Source: Elusimicrobiota bacterium (GTDB taxonomy: Bacteria; Elusimicrobiota; Elusimicrobia; UBA1565; UBA9628). Taken from it: a DNA stretch of 64,000 nucleotides. This document shows positions 46,682-55,487 of the stretch, one piece after another. The notes below the pieces were generated by a model. It ran no database searches. It saw nothing but the letters and a program-made list of their open reading frames with translations, and had not been told where the DNA came from. Both the position numbers and the translations under genes were made by a program. How positions within the stretch are numbered: the first letter of the stretch is position 1; every line of letters starts with the position of its first letter. The stretch lies in contig JAGWUP010000007.1 of assembly GCA_028868375.1 (NCBI GenBank), positions 62,001 through 126,000 on the forward strand, in the 5' to 3' direction.

Positions 46682-46918
46682 ATGGATAGATCTAAGATTG
46701 TTATTGGAAATATTGTACATTGTGTTCTTGGCAATAGATGTTTTCCTGCTGTAATAATAGCAGAACATGATGATGATAATAAGGCTTTTGAAAGATACGA
46801 TTTAATGATTTTTACGGATAGAGGACCAGTAAATAAATTTGGTTCTTTATTTAGTTTTGATTTATTGCATGGATCTTTCCATTCAGTAGATCAGTGTGAA
46901 CATTTAAATCACAAATAA
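46682..46918 (+). CDS. hypothetical protein, 78 aa
   Basis: The ATG at 46682, 1 base after the chaperonin stop, is preferred over an upstream one inside it. Small beta-rich protein; no motif recognised. It ends directly before 46919. Confidence 0.65.
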   Translation: MDRSKIVIGNIVHCVLGNRCFPAVIIAEHDDDNKAFERYDLMIFTDRGPVNKFGSLFSFDLLHGSFHSVDQCEHLNHK

Positions 46919-47170
46919 ATGCCATTATTTTATTTTAAGTGTCCGTATTGTAATACACCATTCTCATTTCTTCTCAAGAATGAAAACGATGGAAAAGACA
47001 AAAAATGTAAAAATTGTAACATTCCATTAATAAGAACTATTAAATCACCAAATATTGAACATAAAGAGGTTTTAGACAATGGTGCTATGGTAAGAAAAGT
47101 AGAAAGATTAGTGGATTCTGAAGAAATTTTTAAAGAAAGAAGTAAAACGGATTCTACAAAAAGTGATTAA
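46919..47170 (+). CDS. FmdB-like zinc-ribbon protein, 83 aa
   Basis: MPLFYFKCPYCNTPF ... KKCKNCNIPL is the FmdB/CxxC-CxxC zinc ribbon. The rest is Glu/Lys-rich. Overlaps the SbcC-like start by 8 bases. Possible regulatory role. Confidence 0.7.
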   Translation: MPLFYFKCPYCNTPFSFLLKNENDGKDKKCKNCNIPLIRTIKSPNIEHKEVLDNGAMVRKVERLVDSEEIFKERSKTDSTKSD

Positions 47171-49232
47171 ATTAAAACATATAAAATTAGAAAACTTTAG
47201 ATCATTTAAAGAATTATCATTAGATTTTCCTGAATATGGTTTATTTGGAATAAAAGGGGGCTCTGGATATGGCAAGAGTACAATATTTTTAGCTATTTCT
47301 TATGCTCTAGGCTATTGTCCATATCCTTCTACTAAATTAAAATCATGGTATTCAGATAAAAATCCTAATGTTTTATTAGAACTAGAAATAAATAATAAAA
47401 ATATTACTATAGAAAGAGGAGATAAATTAAAGTTATCTATTGATGGAAATCAAGTAAAAGGTTCCAGTAAGGTAATAAATGAAGAAATAAGCAAAATATT
47501 AACTATAGATCCAAATTTAATAGAACTCCTTACTTATAGAAAACAAAGAAGCAAGGGTTTATTCCTATCTATAGGTGATTCAGAAAAGAAAGAATTTTTA
47601 TCCTCTGTTCTAGGACTAAAAGATTTTGATAAATTACAAAAAGAGTTTAAAGAAGATATAAATAAAACAGATGAAGTATTAAACAATATATCTACACAAA
47701 TAAATATATATCAAGATCAAATAGATAATTTTAAATGGCCAGAAAAAGTTAGTAGATTTTTCGATTTACATGGAGCAGAAAAAGAGAAAGAATCATTACA
47801 AAAAGGTATTTTATATACTAAAAATTTAATAAATGATTTAAATAAAAAAAGAATGGAAGTAGATAAGGCAATCAGTGCTTCAATAGCTGAAATAAAACAT
47901 AGAGAAAATAGAATTCTTTTTAAGATAGATGAAATTTATACAAAAAAAATAAATTTTAAATCAAATATAATATTTCAAAATACTAAAAATTCTTTAGATA
48001 AAAGTAGAGAAAAGATAAAGAATTTAGAGTTAAGATATAAATCTGAATTATTCAGAATGAATAAAACGGTTCATGATTTATCTAAAAAGATAGTTGATAT
48101 AAATTATCTTTCAGCCAATATAAGTTCCTCAGAAATACATTTAAGAGAAGAAAGAGCAAAATTAGAAGAAGCTAAAAATACAAAAACTTGTTCAACTTGT
48201 AAACAACATTGGATTCCTCCAGAAGAATTTTATAAACATATAATAGACAGAATTTCTTCATTAGAAAATGGTATTAAGAATAATAAAATAAAAATACAAG
48301 AATCTGAAGAATCCATAGAATTAATAAAGAAATTACATCAAGATATCGATTCTTTTAAAATACCAGAACTAGAAGTAGAGCGTGAAAGAGAAAAAGAAAT
48401 AAATCAGAAATTAATTAAAGAAGAAATATTATTTAATTCCTATAAAGAATCTGTAAATAAAAAGAAAAATCTAAGAATATTAAAACTCGAATTAGCATCC
48501 AAGAATTTAATAGATTATACTATGAAGAAATGGAATATCCAGTCTGTTGAACCATTAGAAGAAGAAACAGACAGATTGCAGAAAACTTTAGAAGAAGCAC
48601 AGTTAAAATTAGAAAGATGTAATATATTAGATGAATACAACAATAGATTTTTAGATTTAAAATATAAATTATCAGGACTTAAAGAAGATAGAGAAGAAAA
48701 TCTTAATTTAAAAAATGAATTAGAAGATTTTTATCATATAATAAGTAGAGAAGGATTTTTAGGATCTATATTTGATGAAGTATTAATGGAATTATCTAGT
48801 AAAACATCAGAATATTTAAAGTATATACCAAATGTTTCTAATTATTCAATAACTTTCAATAGTATATCTGAAACTAATTCTGGTAATATAAAATCTAAGA
48901 TAGTTCCTATTTTGAATATAAATGGAGCTGAGGCACCAATAGATTTAATATCAGGAGGACAAAGTTCTTCTGTTGAATTGATGGTAGATCTAGCTTTGTC
49001 TAAGATAATAGAAAGCAGAACAGGAAATGTTCCTGGGTGGCTAATGATAGATGAAGCATTTGAAGGATTAACAAATAAAGAAAAAGAAGTTTGTTTAGAT
49101 ATATTAAAAATGGCAGCTCAAGACAGATTAATATTGATTGTAGATCATAGTACAGAAGTTAAAGAATTATATGATAGAACTATAGATGTAGAATTTGATG
49201 GAAAATATTCCGAGGTTAAAAGTGGACAATAA
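47163..49232 (+). CDS. SbcC/Rad50/gp46-like recombination ATPase, 689 aa
   Basis: Walker A GGSGYGKST at 32-40, long coiled coils from ~170 to 560 around CSTCKQH (zinc hook, about 343), ABC signature SGGQSSSVELM near 598, and Walker B WLMIDEAFEG near 627. It works with a metallophosphoesterase to process DNA ends. No in-phase CGG. Confidence 0.9.
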   Translation: MIKLKHIKLENFRSFKELSLDFPEYGLFGIKGGSGYGKSTIFLAISYALGYCPYPSTKLKSWYSDKNPNVLLELEINNKNITIERGDKLKLSIDGNQVKGSSKVINEEISKILTIDPNLIELLTYRKQRSKGLFLSIGDSEKKEFLSSVLGLKDFDKLQKEFKEDINKTDEVLNNISTQINIYQDQIDNFKWPEKVSRFFDLHGAEKEKESLQKGILYTKNLINDLNKKRMEVDKAISASIAEIKHRENRILFKIDEIYTKKINFKSNIIFQNTKNSLDKSREKIKNLELRYKSELFRMNKTVHDLSKKIVDINYLSANISSSEIHLREERAKLEEAKNTKTCSTCKQHWIPPEEFYKHIIDRISSLENGIKNNKIKIQESEESIELIKKLHQDIDSFKIPELEVEREREKEINQKLIKEEILFNSYKESVNKKKNLRILKLELASKNLIDYTMKKWNIQSVEPLEEETDRLQKTLEEAQLKLERCNILDEYNNRFLDLKYKLSGLKEDREENLNLKNELEDFYHIISREGFLGSIFDEVLMELSSKTSEYLKYIPNVSNYSITFNSISETNSGNIKSKIVPILNINGAEAPIDLISGGQSSSVELMVDLALSKIIESRTGNVPGWLMIDEAFEGLTNKEKEVCLDILKMAAQDRLILIVDHSTEVKELYDRTIDVEFDGKYSEVKSGQ

Positions 49233-49404
49233 AGATAAACTTCAAAAGGTCAAAGAATTTATTGAAAGTAAAATTAAATATGATTCTATATCATTAGATA
49301 GAGCAAAAGATAAATTAGATGCGATAGCTGGTCATTTTTATACAGGTAGATTAGAAGGATACAATGAAGTACTTTGTATTTTAAAAGATGAGGGATTAAT
49401 ATAA
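49222..49404 (+). CDS. hypothetical protein, about 60 aa, GTG start
   Basis: The likely start is GTG at 49222, 6 bases after CGAGG, within the end of the SbcC-like gene. Helical, charged; its stop overlaps the ATG of the next gene. Function unknown. Confidence 0.6.
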   Translation: MDNKDKLQKVKEFIESKIKYDSISLDRAKDKLDAIAGHFYTGRLEGYNEVLCILKDEGLI

Positions 49405-49688
49405 TGCCAAGACATAAAGGAATAGGGAATAAAGATAATTTTGACTCCTTATCTAAGGAGTGGATGGATGCTGTTTCGGTTGCTCCAGAAGATGAAATTA
49501 ATAAAAGAATATCTGAAATAGCCAAAGCACAAGCAGAATTAGATATTTTAAAAAAGGTGGATCCAGAACTTTTAAGTGCTAAAGAGTCTTACGATAATTT
49601 AATGGAACCGTATAGAATAGATAGTAAAGAAAATAAACTGAAGATAAAGTTTGCTTATAAGGTGCTAAAGGATAGAGGCCGTGCGTAA
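49404..49688 (+). CDS. hypothetical protein, 94 aa
   Basis: Charged helical protein that overlaps the RuvC-like start by 8 bases. No motif recognised. Confidence 0.7.
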   Translation: MPRHKGIGNKDNFDSLSKEWMDAVSVAPEDEINKRISEIAKAQAELDILKKVDPELLSAKESYDNLMEPYRIDSKENKLKIKFAYKVLKDRGRA

Positions 49689-50290
49689 AAAAAGAGCACC
49701 TGAACCAGAATATACTATTTTATCGTTAGATATTTCAACTAAAACTGGATGGGCTCTGATGAGTGAATCTGGTAAATTATTGGAGTATGGAAAAATAGAA
49801 ATATCTGATTATAAGGATTTTCCTTATCCATATAGACATGTTGCAATAGCAAAAGATCTTTCTTCTGGAGTAGAAGAAATTTGTACAAGATTTGAGCCTA
49901 ATAAAGTTATTATAGAAGAACTTAATCGGTGGAAAACAAAGATTTACCCAAAAGCTTTTGAGTTTTCTTCATATTAAAATATATGAAGTTTTAATTAAAT
50001 TAAAGATTGATTTTTATTTAGTTTCATCATCTGATTGGAGAAAAACTTTAGAATTAAGATTAAGTAAAGATGATAAGAAGAATAATAAAAAAGTAAATGA
50101 AGCTAAAAGATCAAACAAATCTAAAAAGGAATTAGGACTTAAAGGTAAAATAACATGGAAACATTTATCTGTTAGAATGGTTAATGAACTATTTGGATTA
50201 AATTTAAGACAAAAAGAGAACGATCAATCGGATGCAATTTTACTTGGCTTAGCTTATATTAAAGGTGCAAAGATTTGTGAGGGAAAATAA
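49681..50290 (+). CDS. RuvC-like Holliday junction resolvase, 202 aa, one CGG shift
   Basis: Read as join(49681..49926,49928..50290). RNase H-fold residues: ILSLDISTKTGWAL (first Asp about 16), VIIEELN (Glu about 79) before the shift and DQSDAILLGLAY (last Asp) after it. The shift leads to GKQRFTQKLLSFLH, the typical stretch after the Glu in phage RuvC proteins. The catalytic site is therefore split across frames. This is the only recoded gene in the rightward replication module. Confidence 0.85.
49927..49930 (+). other. CGGT +1 recoding site
   Basis: In phase after AAT. The zero frame stops at 49975-49977; the shift restores the GKQRFTQK segment. Confidence 0.9.
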
Positions 50291-53107
50291 ATGGGTGAAT
50301 GGTCTAATTTAGCAAAAATTATATACAAAAGAACCTATGCAAGGAAAGATAACGGGAGTTTAGAAAACTGGAAAGATACTGTTGATAGAGTAATATCTGG
50401 TAATATAAAAAATCATAATGTATCTGAAAAAGAAATTAAGAGATTAGAATATTTTTTAAAAAATAGAAAGGCAGGACCTGCTGGAAGAGGATGGTGGTTT
50501 TCAGGTGCTCCGGCACATTCCAGATTAGGAGGATCTGCATTAAATAATTGCTGGTTTTTAACTTCTGATAATTGGGAAAATTTAGTAATAGGCCAAGATT
50601 TATTAATGTTAGGTGGTGGCGTAGGACTTTCCGTTGAGCATAGATATACGTCTAAACTTCCTAAAGTAAAAAAAGATGTAAATATTGTACATAAAGCAAC
50701 TAAAGATGCTGATTTTATAGTTCCAGATTCTAGAGAAGGATGGTGTAAACTTACTTCTATGATTTTAGAATCTTTTTTGGAAACTGGAAAATCATTTTCG
50801 TATTCTACTGTTTGCATTAGAGGCTATGGAGAGCCAATATCTGGTTTTGGGGGGACAAGTTCAGGCCCAATCCCATTAGTACAATTTGCAGAAAAAGCTT
50901 GTAAGATTCTTTCGTCTAGGGCAGGTAAAAATCTGGAACCATTGAATGTGGCAGATATTTTTTGTGCCATAGGTGAAATGGTAGTAATGGGAAATGTAAG
51001 AAGGTCTGCCATTATTATAATAGGAGATCCTTTTGATAAGGATTATTTAAAAGCAAAAAGATGGGATCTTGGTACACTGCCTACACAAAGAGCAATGGCA
51101 AATTATTCGGTTATTTGTAATGATGTAGAAGATTTACATCCTTTATTTTGGAAAACTTATGAATTAGGAGAGGCATTTGGGATTGTGAATTTATCTAATA
51201 TTCAAAAATATGGTAGAATGGGGGAATTAAAAAAGGATACTGCTCGTGGTACGAATCCTTGTCAGCCTTCATATGCTACAGTATTAACAAAAAATGGAAT
51301 TTCTACAATAGGTAATATAAATATAGGAGATTTTATATGGTCCGGTTGTGAATGGACTAAAGTTATAAAAAAATGGAGTACAGGTATAAAACCTGTTTTA
51401 AAATATAATACTACAAGAGGTTCATTCATAGGAACAGAAAATCATAGAATATTGCAAAATGGGGAAAAAATAGAAGTCAAGGATGCTACAAATATAGATT
51501 CTGTATCAGGCCCAGATGTTGAAACTTGTAAAATAAATATTTTTGATGTAATGGACGGCTTAGTTATTGGAGATGGAAGTGTACATAAAGCAAGTAATAA
51601 TTTGGTTGTTTTATATATAGGAGAAAAAGATAAGGATTATTTTGATAGTGAAATAAAAGATTTAATATTAAAAAAAAGACTTGGTATAAGTAAAAATGTT
51701 TTTGAAGTAAAAACATCTATAAATTATTTAGAATTGCCAAAAACATTTTTAAGAGAAGTTCCAGATAGATTTTTTTATGGATCTACAGACAAAAAAATCT
51801 CTTTTTTGAGAGGATTGTTTTCTGCGAATGGGACAGTTGTTGATAATAGAATTTCTATTAAACAAAGTAGTAAAATACTAATAGAACAAGTTTATCAGAT
51901 GTTGTCTTCTATTGGAATAAATTCCTATATAACTATTAATAAACCAAAAAGTGTAGAATTTTCAAATGGACCATATGAATGCAAACAAAGTTATGATTTA
52001 AATATAACTTCAGACAGAGAAAAATTTGTAAATCTTATAGGTTTTATTCAAAAATATAAAAACGATAAAATAAAAATAACTAAAATAAATCCTAAAATTA
52101 TATCTTCTGATATAAAAGAGGTAGAATATTTAGAAGATACTGAAGTTTTTGATATAACAGTTGATTGTAATGAGCATACGTATTGGACCGGAGGTTGTTT
52201 AGTTAGTAATTGTGGCGAAGCTACTCTAGAAAGTAAAGAAGCTTGTAATCTTCAAGAAATAGCTTTACCAAATTTAAATAATTTAGATGAATTTGTAGAA
52301 GCAGGTATTTTAATGCATAGATGGGGAAAAAGAGTTGCTTGTGAAAACTATCATCATTTAGAGTGTGACGAAGTTATAAAAAGAAATAGGAGAATTGGTA
52401 CTGGTATAACTGGTTGTTTACAGAGTCCATTGTTTAATCCAAAAGATTTAGATATTGTTTATCAAGCTATACAAAAAGAAAATATTTCTTATTCTAAAGA
52501 ATTAAGTATACCTCAAAGTATAAGAACGACAGTAGTTAAGCCTTCTGGGACTATTTCTAAATTATTAGACATGAGAGGATACGAAGGAATACATCCTGCA
52601 TATTCTAGATATTTTATACAAAGAGTCAGATTTGCATCTAATGATCCTTTGATTCCTTTATTAAAGGAGGCTGGTCATAAAATTGAACCTGTGATTAAAT
52701 TTGATAATACAATAGATCATACTACCGTTGTGGTTGATTTTTATGAAAATGTACCAAGAGAATTTCCTGTAGCCGATGAAAACTGGGATACATGGAAACA
52801 GTTAGAAGTAGTAAAAATGGTTCAAAAATATTGGTCTGATCAATCTGTTTCTGTGACAGTTTATTATAGAAGAGAAGAACTTGCTAAACTTAAAGAATGG
52901 CTAAAAGATAACTTACAATATATTAAAACTATTTCTTTTTTGTGCTATAATGATCATGGTTTTAAACAGGCTCCGAAAGAGAAAATTACAAAAGAACAAT
53001 TTGATGTTTTGTCTGGTAATGTGAAATCAATAGATGTTAATAAAATTGGAGATCATAATTTATTAGATAATTTAGAGTGTGAAGGAGGAGCTTGTCCAAT
53101 TAAATAA
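50291..53107 (+). CDS. ribonucleotide reductase, probably class II (B12), with intein, 938 aa precursor
   Basis: The exteins give about 621 residues. The radical-site loop NPCGE is split by the intein: TNP before it, CGEATLESKEACNL after it. LNNCWFL holds the first active-site Cys, GGGVGLS is in the substrate region, and the C-terminus ECEGGACPIK carries the redox pair. The short length and absence of a NrdB partner fit an adenosylcobalamin-dependent enzyme. It makes dNTPs for replication, next to dUTPase. No in-phase CGG. Confidence 0.85.
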   Translation: MGEWSNLAKIIYKRTYARKDNGSLENWKDTVDRVISGNIKNHNVSEKEIKRLEYFLKNRKAGPAGRGWWFSGAPAHSRLGGSALNNCWFLTSDNWENLVIGQDLLMLGGGVGLSVEHRYTSKLPKVKKDVNIVHKATKDADFIVPDSREGWCKLTSMILESFLETGKSFSYSTVCIRGYGEPISGFGGTSSGPIPLVQFAEKACKILSSRAGKNLEPLNVADIFCAIGEMVVMGNVRRSAIIIIGDPFDKDYLKAKRWDLGTLPTQRAMANYSVICNDVEDLHPLFWKTYELGEAFGIVNLSNIQKYGRMGELKKDTARGTNPCQPSYATVLTKNGISTIGNINIGDFIWSGCEWTKVIKKWSTGIKPVLKYNTTRGSFIGTENHRILQNGEKIEVKDATNIDSVSGPDVETCKINIFDVMDGLVIGDGSVHKASNNLVVLYIGEKDKDYFDSEIKDLILKKRLGISKNVFEVKTSINYLELPKTFLREVPDRFFYGSTDKKISFLRGLFSANGTVVDNRISIKQSSKILIEQVYQMLSSIGINSYITINKPKSVEFSNGPYECKQSYDLNITSDREKFVNLIGFIQKYKNDKIKITKINPKIISSDIKEVEYLEDTEVFDITVDCNEHTYWTGGCLVSNCGEATLESKEACNLQEIALPNLNNLDEFVEAGILMHRWGKRVACENYHHLECDEVIKRNRRIGTGITGCLQSPLFNPKDLDIVYQAIQKENISYSKELSIPQSIRTTVVKPSGTISKLLDMRGYEGIHPAYSRYFIQRVRFASNDPLIPLLKEAGHKIEPVIKFDNTIDHTTVVVDFYENVPREFPVADENWDTWKQLEVVKMVQKYWSDQSVSVTVYYRREELAKLKEWLKDNLQYIKTISFLCYNDHGFKQAPKEKITKEQFDVLSGNVKSIDVNKIGDHNLLDNLECEGGACPIK
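51260..52210 (+). mobile_element. LAGLIDADG intein in the RNR active site, 317 aa
   Basis: Begins with Cys (CQPSYATVLTKNG) and has block B ENHRIL. The LAGLIDADG pair is VIGDGSV and FLRGLFSANGTV. The C-terminal block ends WTGGCLVSN before extein Cys. Insertion exactly at the NPC active-site Cys ties enzyme activity to splicing. Confidence 0.9.
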
Positions 53108-53112
53108 ATATT

Positions 53113-53568
53113 ATGGATCTTAAAATTAAGAAATTATATGAAGATGCTAAAATTCCATCTTATGGATCAGAAGAAGCCGCTGGCTTAGATTTATATACAT
53201 ATTTAGATGAAAGATTAAGGGAATGTGGAATATGGTTACAAACAGAAAGTGTTTATCATAATAAATCTGTATATGTTATAAATACTGGACTATCGTTAGA
53301 ACTTCCCAAAGGTACTGTTGGTATCATTAGGCCCCGTTCTTCTGCTTTTAGAAAAGGTTTAATGATATCTGGTGTTCTGGATAGTGATTTTCGAGGTCAA
53401 GTAATGGTTCAGGTATGGAATATATCAAATCAAGATATATCGTTGCATCATGGCGACAGAATAGCTCAATTAATAGTAATGCCATATATTAAAGTAAATA
53501 TAGAAGAAGTATTAGAATTAAGTAATACTATTCGTGGAGAGAATGGTTTTGGAAGTACTGGACAATAG
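53113..53568 (+). CDS. dut: dUTPase, 151 aa
   Basis: All five trimeric dUTPase motifs: AAGLDLY, RPRSSAF, GVLDSDFRG, GDRIAQLI and RGENGFGSTG. Hydrolyses dUTP to dUMP, supplying thymidylate precursors and keeping uracil out of DNA. Directly follows the RNR gene. Confidence 0.95.
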   Translation: MDLKIKKLYEDAKIPSYGSEEAAGLDLYTYLDERLRECGIWLQTESVYHNKSVYVINTGLSLELPKGTVGIIRPRSSAFRKGLMISGVLDSDFRGQVMVQVWNISNQDISLHHGDRIAQLIVMPYIKVNIEEVLELSNTIRGENGFGSTGQ

Positions 53569-53607
53569 GATCTTAGAAATAAAGTAATATATAGAAACGG
53601 ATTATTT

Positions 53608-54477
53608 ATGAGTCTAGAAACTGACCAATTGCAACAACAAGAACAAGAAATACTTAGAAAAGTATTTGCTAGTGTATTAAATCCAGGTTCTGTTCCTGTT
53701 GCCGAAAATGTGCCTGCTGTGGTAGTAAGTACGTCTGAACCTCAACCAGAAATTCAGACTGTTATGCAAGGCGTTGAACAAAGATTAGAGCAAGCAAATT
53801 GCTATAAGCTTTTATTGAATGATTCATTGTTTGCTGGCGAATTATCTCCGATAGCAGCACAAGTTCAAGAAGAAATTAGACAATTTATTACCGATAGACT
53901 TGAAACATTATTAGGTATAAAAGCAGAAAAAACTCAATCTGTGTTTAGTGATGAAGAAATTACTGCGCTTAAAACTGTAGCCAACACCCTTTTGTCTAAA
54001 CCTAAATTATTAGGTTCGACTACGCCTAAGCTGCCGCCTACTTTAAATAAACAAGTACCTGTAAAGAAACCTGAATTAAGATTGAAGAAAACCGTATTTT
54101 CTGAAGCCCCAAAAGTTAAATTTGTAGAAACTGTAGAAGAAGAATCTCAATATCAGGAACCAGAAAGTATGCAGCCTGTAGTTCAGGCTCCTGTCAAAGC
54201 TCCGGTTCAAGTTAAGAGAAAAGGTGGAAGACCTAAGAAAGTAATTACTAGTCCAGTAGCGATTACTAGACCAGATGGTACTGTAGTTCATCCAGAAATA
54301 AATATGGAAGGCCAAGTTAAGCCTGGTCCTGCTGCTGCTAAACCTGCTCCAATGCCTTCGATGGCCGCGCAGAATATGATGATGGCGGCCCAAGCAGGAG
54401 AAATGGCAAATAGTGTTGCTTCAAATCCATTTATGGCCTCTGCTATAGGTCAAAGTATTGTAAAGGCTAGTAAGTAA
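53608..54477 (+). CDS. Pro/Ala/Val-rich protein with AT-hook-like motif, 289 aa
   Basis: Gln/Glu-rich helical start, a helical domain at about 60-110, then a disordered middle with KRKGGRPKK (AT-hook core GRP) near residue 205 and a Met/Ala-rich end. Possibly a DNA-associated protein. No family recognised. Confidence 0.65.
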   Translation: MSLETDQLQQQEQEILRKVFASVLNPGSVPVAENVPAVVVSTSEPQPEIQTVMQGVEQRLEQANCYKLLLNDSLFAGELSPIAAQVQEEIRQFITDRLETLLGIKAEKTQSVFSDEEITALKTVANTLLSKPKLLGSTTPKLPPTLNKQVPVKKPELRLKKTVFSEAPKVKFVETVEEESQYQEPESMQPVVQAPVKAPVQVKRKGGRPKKVITSPVAITRPDGTVVHPEINMEGQVKPGPAAAKPAPMPSMAAQNMMMAAQAGEMANSVASNPFMASAIGQSIVKASK

Positions 54478-54479
54478 AT

Positions 54480-54935
54480 ATGAAATTATTTTTAAGAATT
54501 AAATATATATTTTTAGTATTTATTTTTACTTTTAAAGTTCTATGTAAAGATGTATATAAATCTTTAATTAGATTTTTAAATATAAGTTATTATACAAATA
54601 TAGTAAGAGGATGCAATAATTTTATACAGTTTCGTCCATTTACAAAGTATAAGGATCCTTCAAAAGTTAGAGAATTAGCTAATCAAATAATTGATGAAGG
54701 TAATTATATATTATCGAACAAAGATATACTAGAACCTAATTTAATTTCAGCGTCTGCACAAATTAGACCTATTGATAGATCTCAAATGGCCCCTTTCCCT
54801 ACTGTGGCTAATGCTAAAACTATAAAAGAAAATAGAGAAATGTTATTAAAATTTATGGATAAAGTTACAGAAGAGTCTATAACTGAAGAGAATGTTATAG
54901 GTAAAGTTATATTACATAAATTGAAAGGAAAATAA
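54480..54935 (+). CDS. hypothetical protein with hydrophobic N-terminus, 151 aa
   Basis: Residues 6-22 (RIKYIFLVFIFTFKVLC) look membrane-bound; the rest is helical and soluble. Starts 2 bases after the previous stop. Function unknown. Confidence 0.65.
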   Translation: MKLFLRIKYIFLVFIFTFKVLCKDVYKSLIRFLNISYYTNIVRGCNNFIQFRPFTKYKDPSKVRELANQIIDEGNYILSNKDILEPNLISASAQIRPIDRSQMAPFPTVANAKTIKENREMLLKFMDKVTEESITEENVIGKVILHKLKGK

Positions 54936-54937
54936 AT

Positions 54938-55483
54938 ATGTCAGACAATGTTCAAGCAAGTGAAGTTAAGGTTCCTAGAGCAGTAGAAAGAATTGAAATG
55001 CTAGAAAAAACTCTTGGAATGATGAGAGAAGGTTTTAAGTTTGTAGACAATGAATTTCAAATGTTAAGTCAAAAAGTGTCTACATTTGAAGAATTTATAA
55101 ATGCTATCCTAGATGTAAATGGGAAAGAATTTATGGACAAAGTAACCGCCTCTATGTTAAAAAATAGAGAAAATGAACGTCAAAAGAGAATTCAAGAGAC
55201 TAAAGATGGTCTGGCTAAATTGGTTGAAGAAAAAGTTCTAGAATCAGTAGAATCAATTGATGATGGTACCATGATGGTTGTGTGTGAATACAATAAAGAA
55301 GGAAAGATTAAAGGGATTGGCTATAATAGCGTACAATTTGATTCATTAAAGCCAGAGTTTAAGGATAAACTTAGGGGCAAAAAAAGATCAGATAAAGTTG
55401 ATTTAGTGGATGGTGATAATTGTGAAATATTAGAAGTATATAAGACTCTAAAGAAAGAAGCAGAAGCAGAACCAAATAATTAA
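54938..55483 (+). CDS. coiled-coil protein, 181 aa
   Basis: Long heptad-rich helix (about 15-110) followed by a small folded domain. No motif recognised. In the replication operon between 54480 and 55488. Confidence 0.7.
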   Translation: MSDNVQASEVKVPRAVERIEMLEKTLGMMREGFKFVDNEFQMLSQKVSTFEEFINAILDVNGKEFMDKVTASMLKNRENERQKRIQETKDGLAKLVEEKVLESVESIDDGTMMVVCEYNKEGKIKGIGYNSVQFDSLKPEFKDKLRGKKRSDKVDLVDGDNCEILEVYKTLKKEAEAEPNN

Positions 55484-55487
55484 ATAT

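Noticed and set aside
4446-50290. Broken genes as pseudogenes or decay
   Set aside because: Every break is a +1 shift at the same codon in the same phase, and essential genes (portal, terminase, sheath, tube) are involved.
4446-50290. Self-splicing introns at the breaks
   Set aside because: Fragments join with a one-base gap; there is no room for an intron.
4446-50290. P-site slippage on a fixed slippery codon
   Set aside because: The codon before CGG differs widely (TCC, CCA, TAT, TTT, GTA, GGA, CAT, AAT, GAA, AGA and others), with no common heptamer or nearby structure seen.
30817-54477. A major capsid protein gene
   Set aside because: No frame had recognisable HK97-type capsid features; it may lie outside the window or be one of the unassigned virion proteins.
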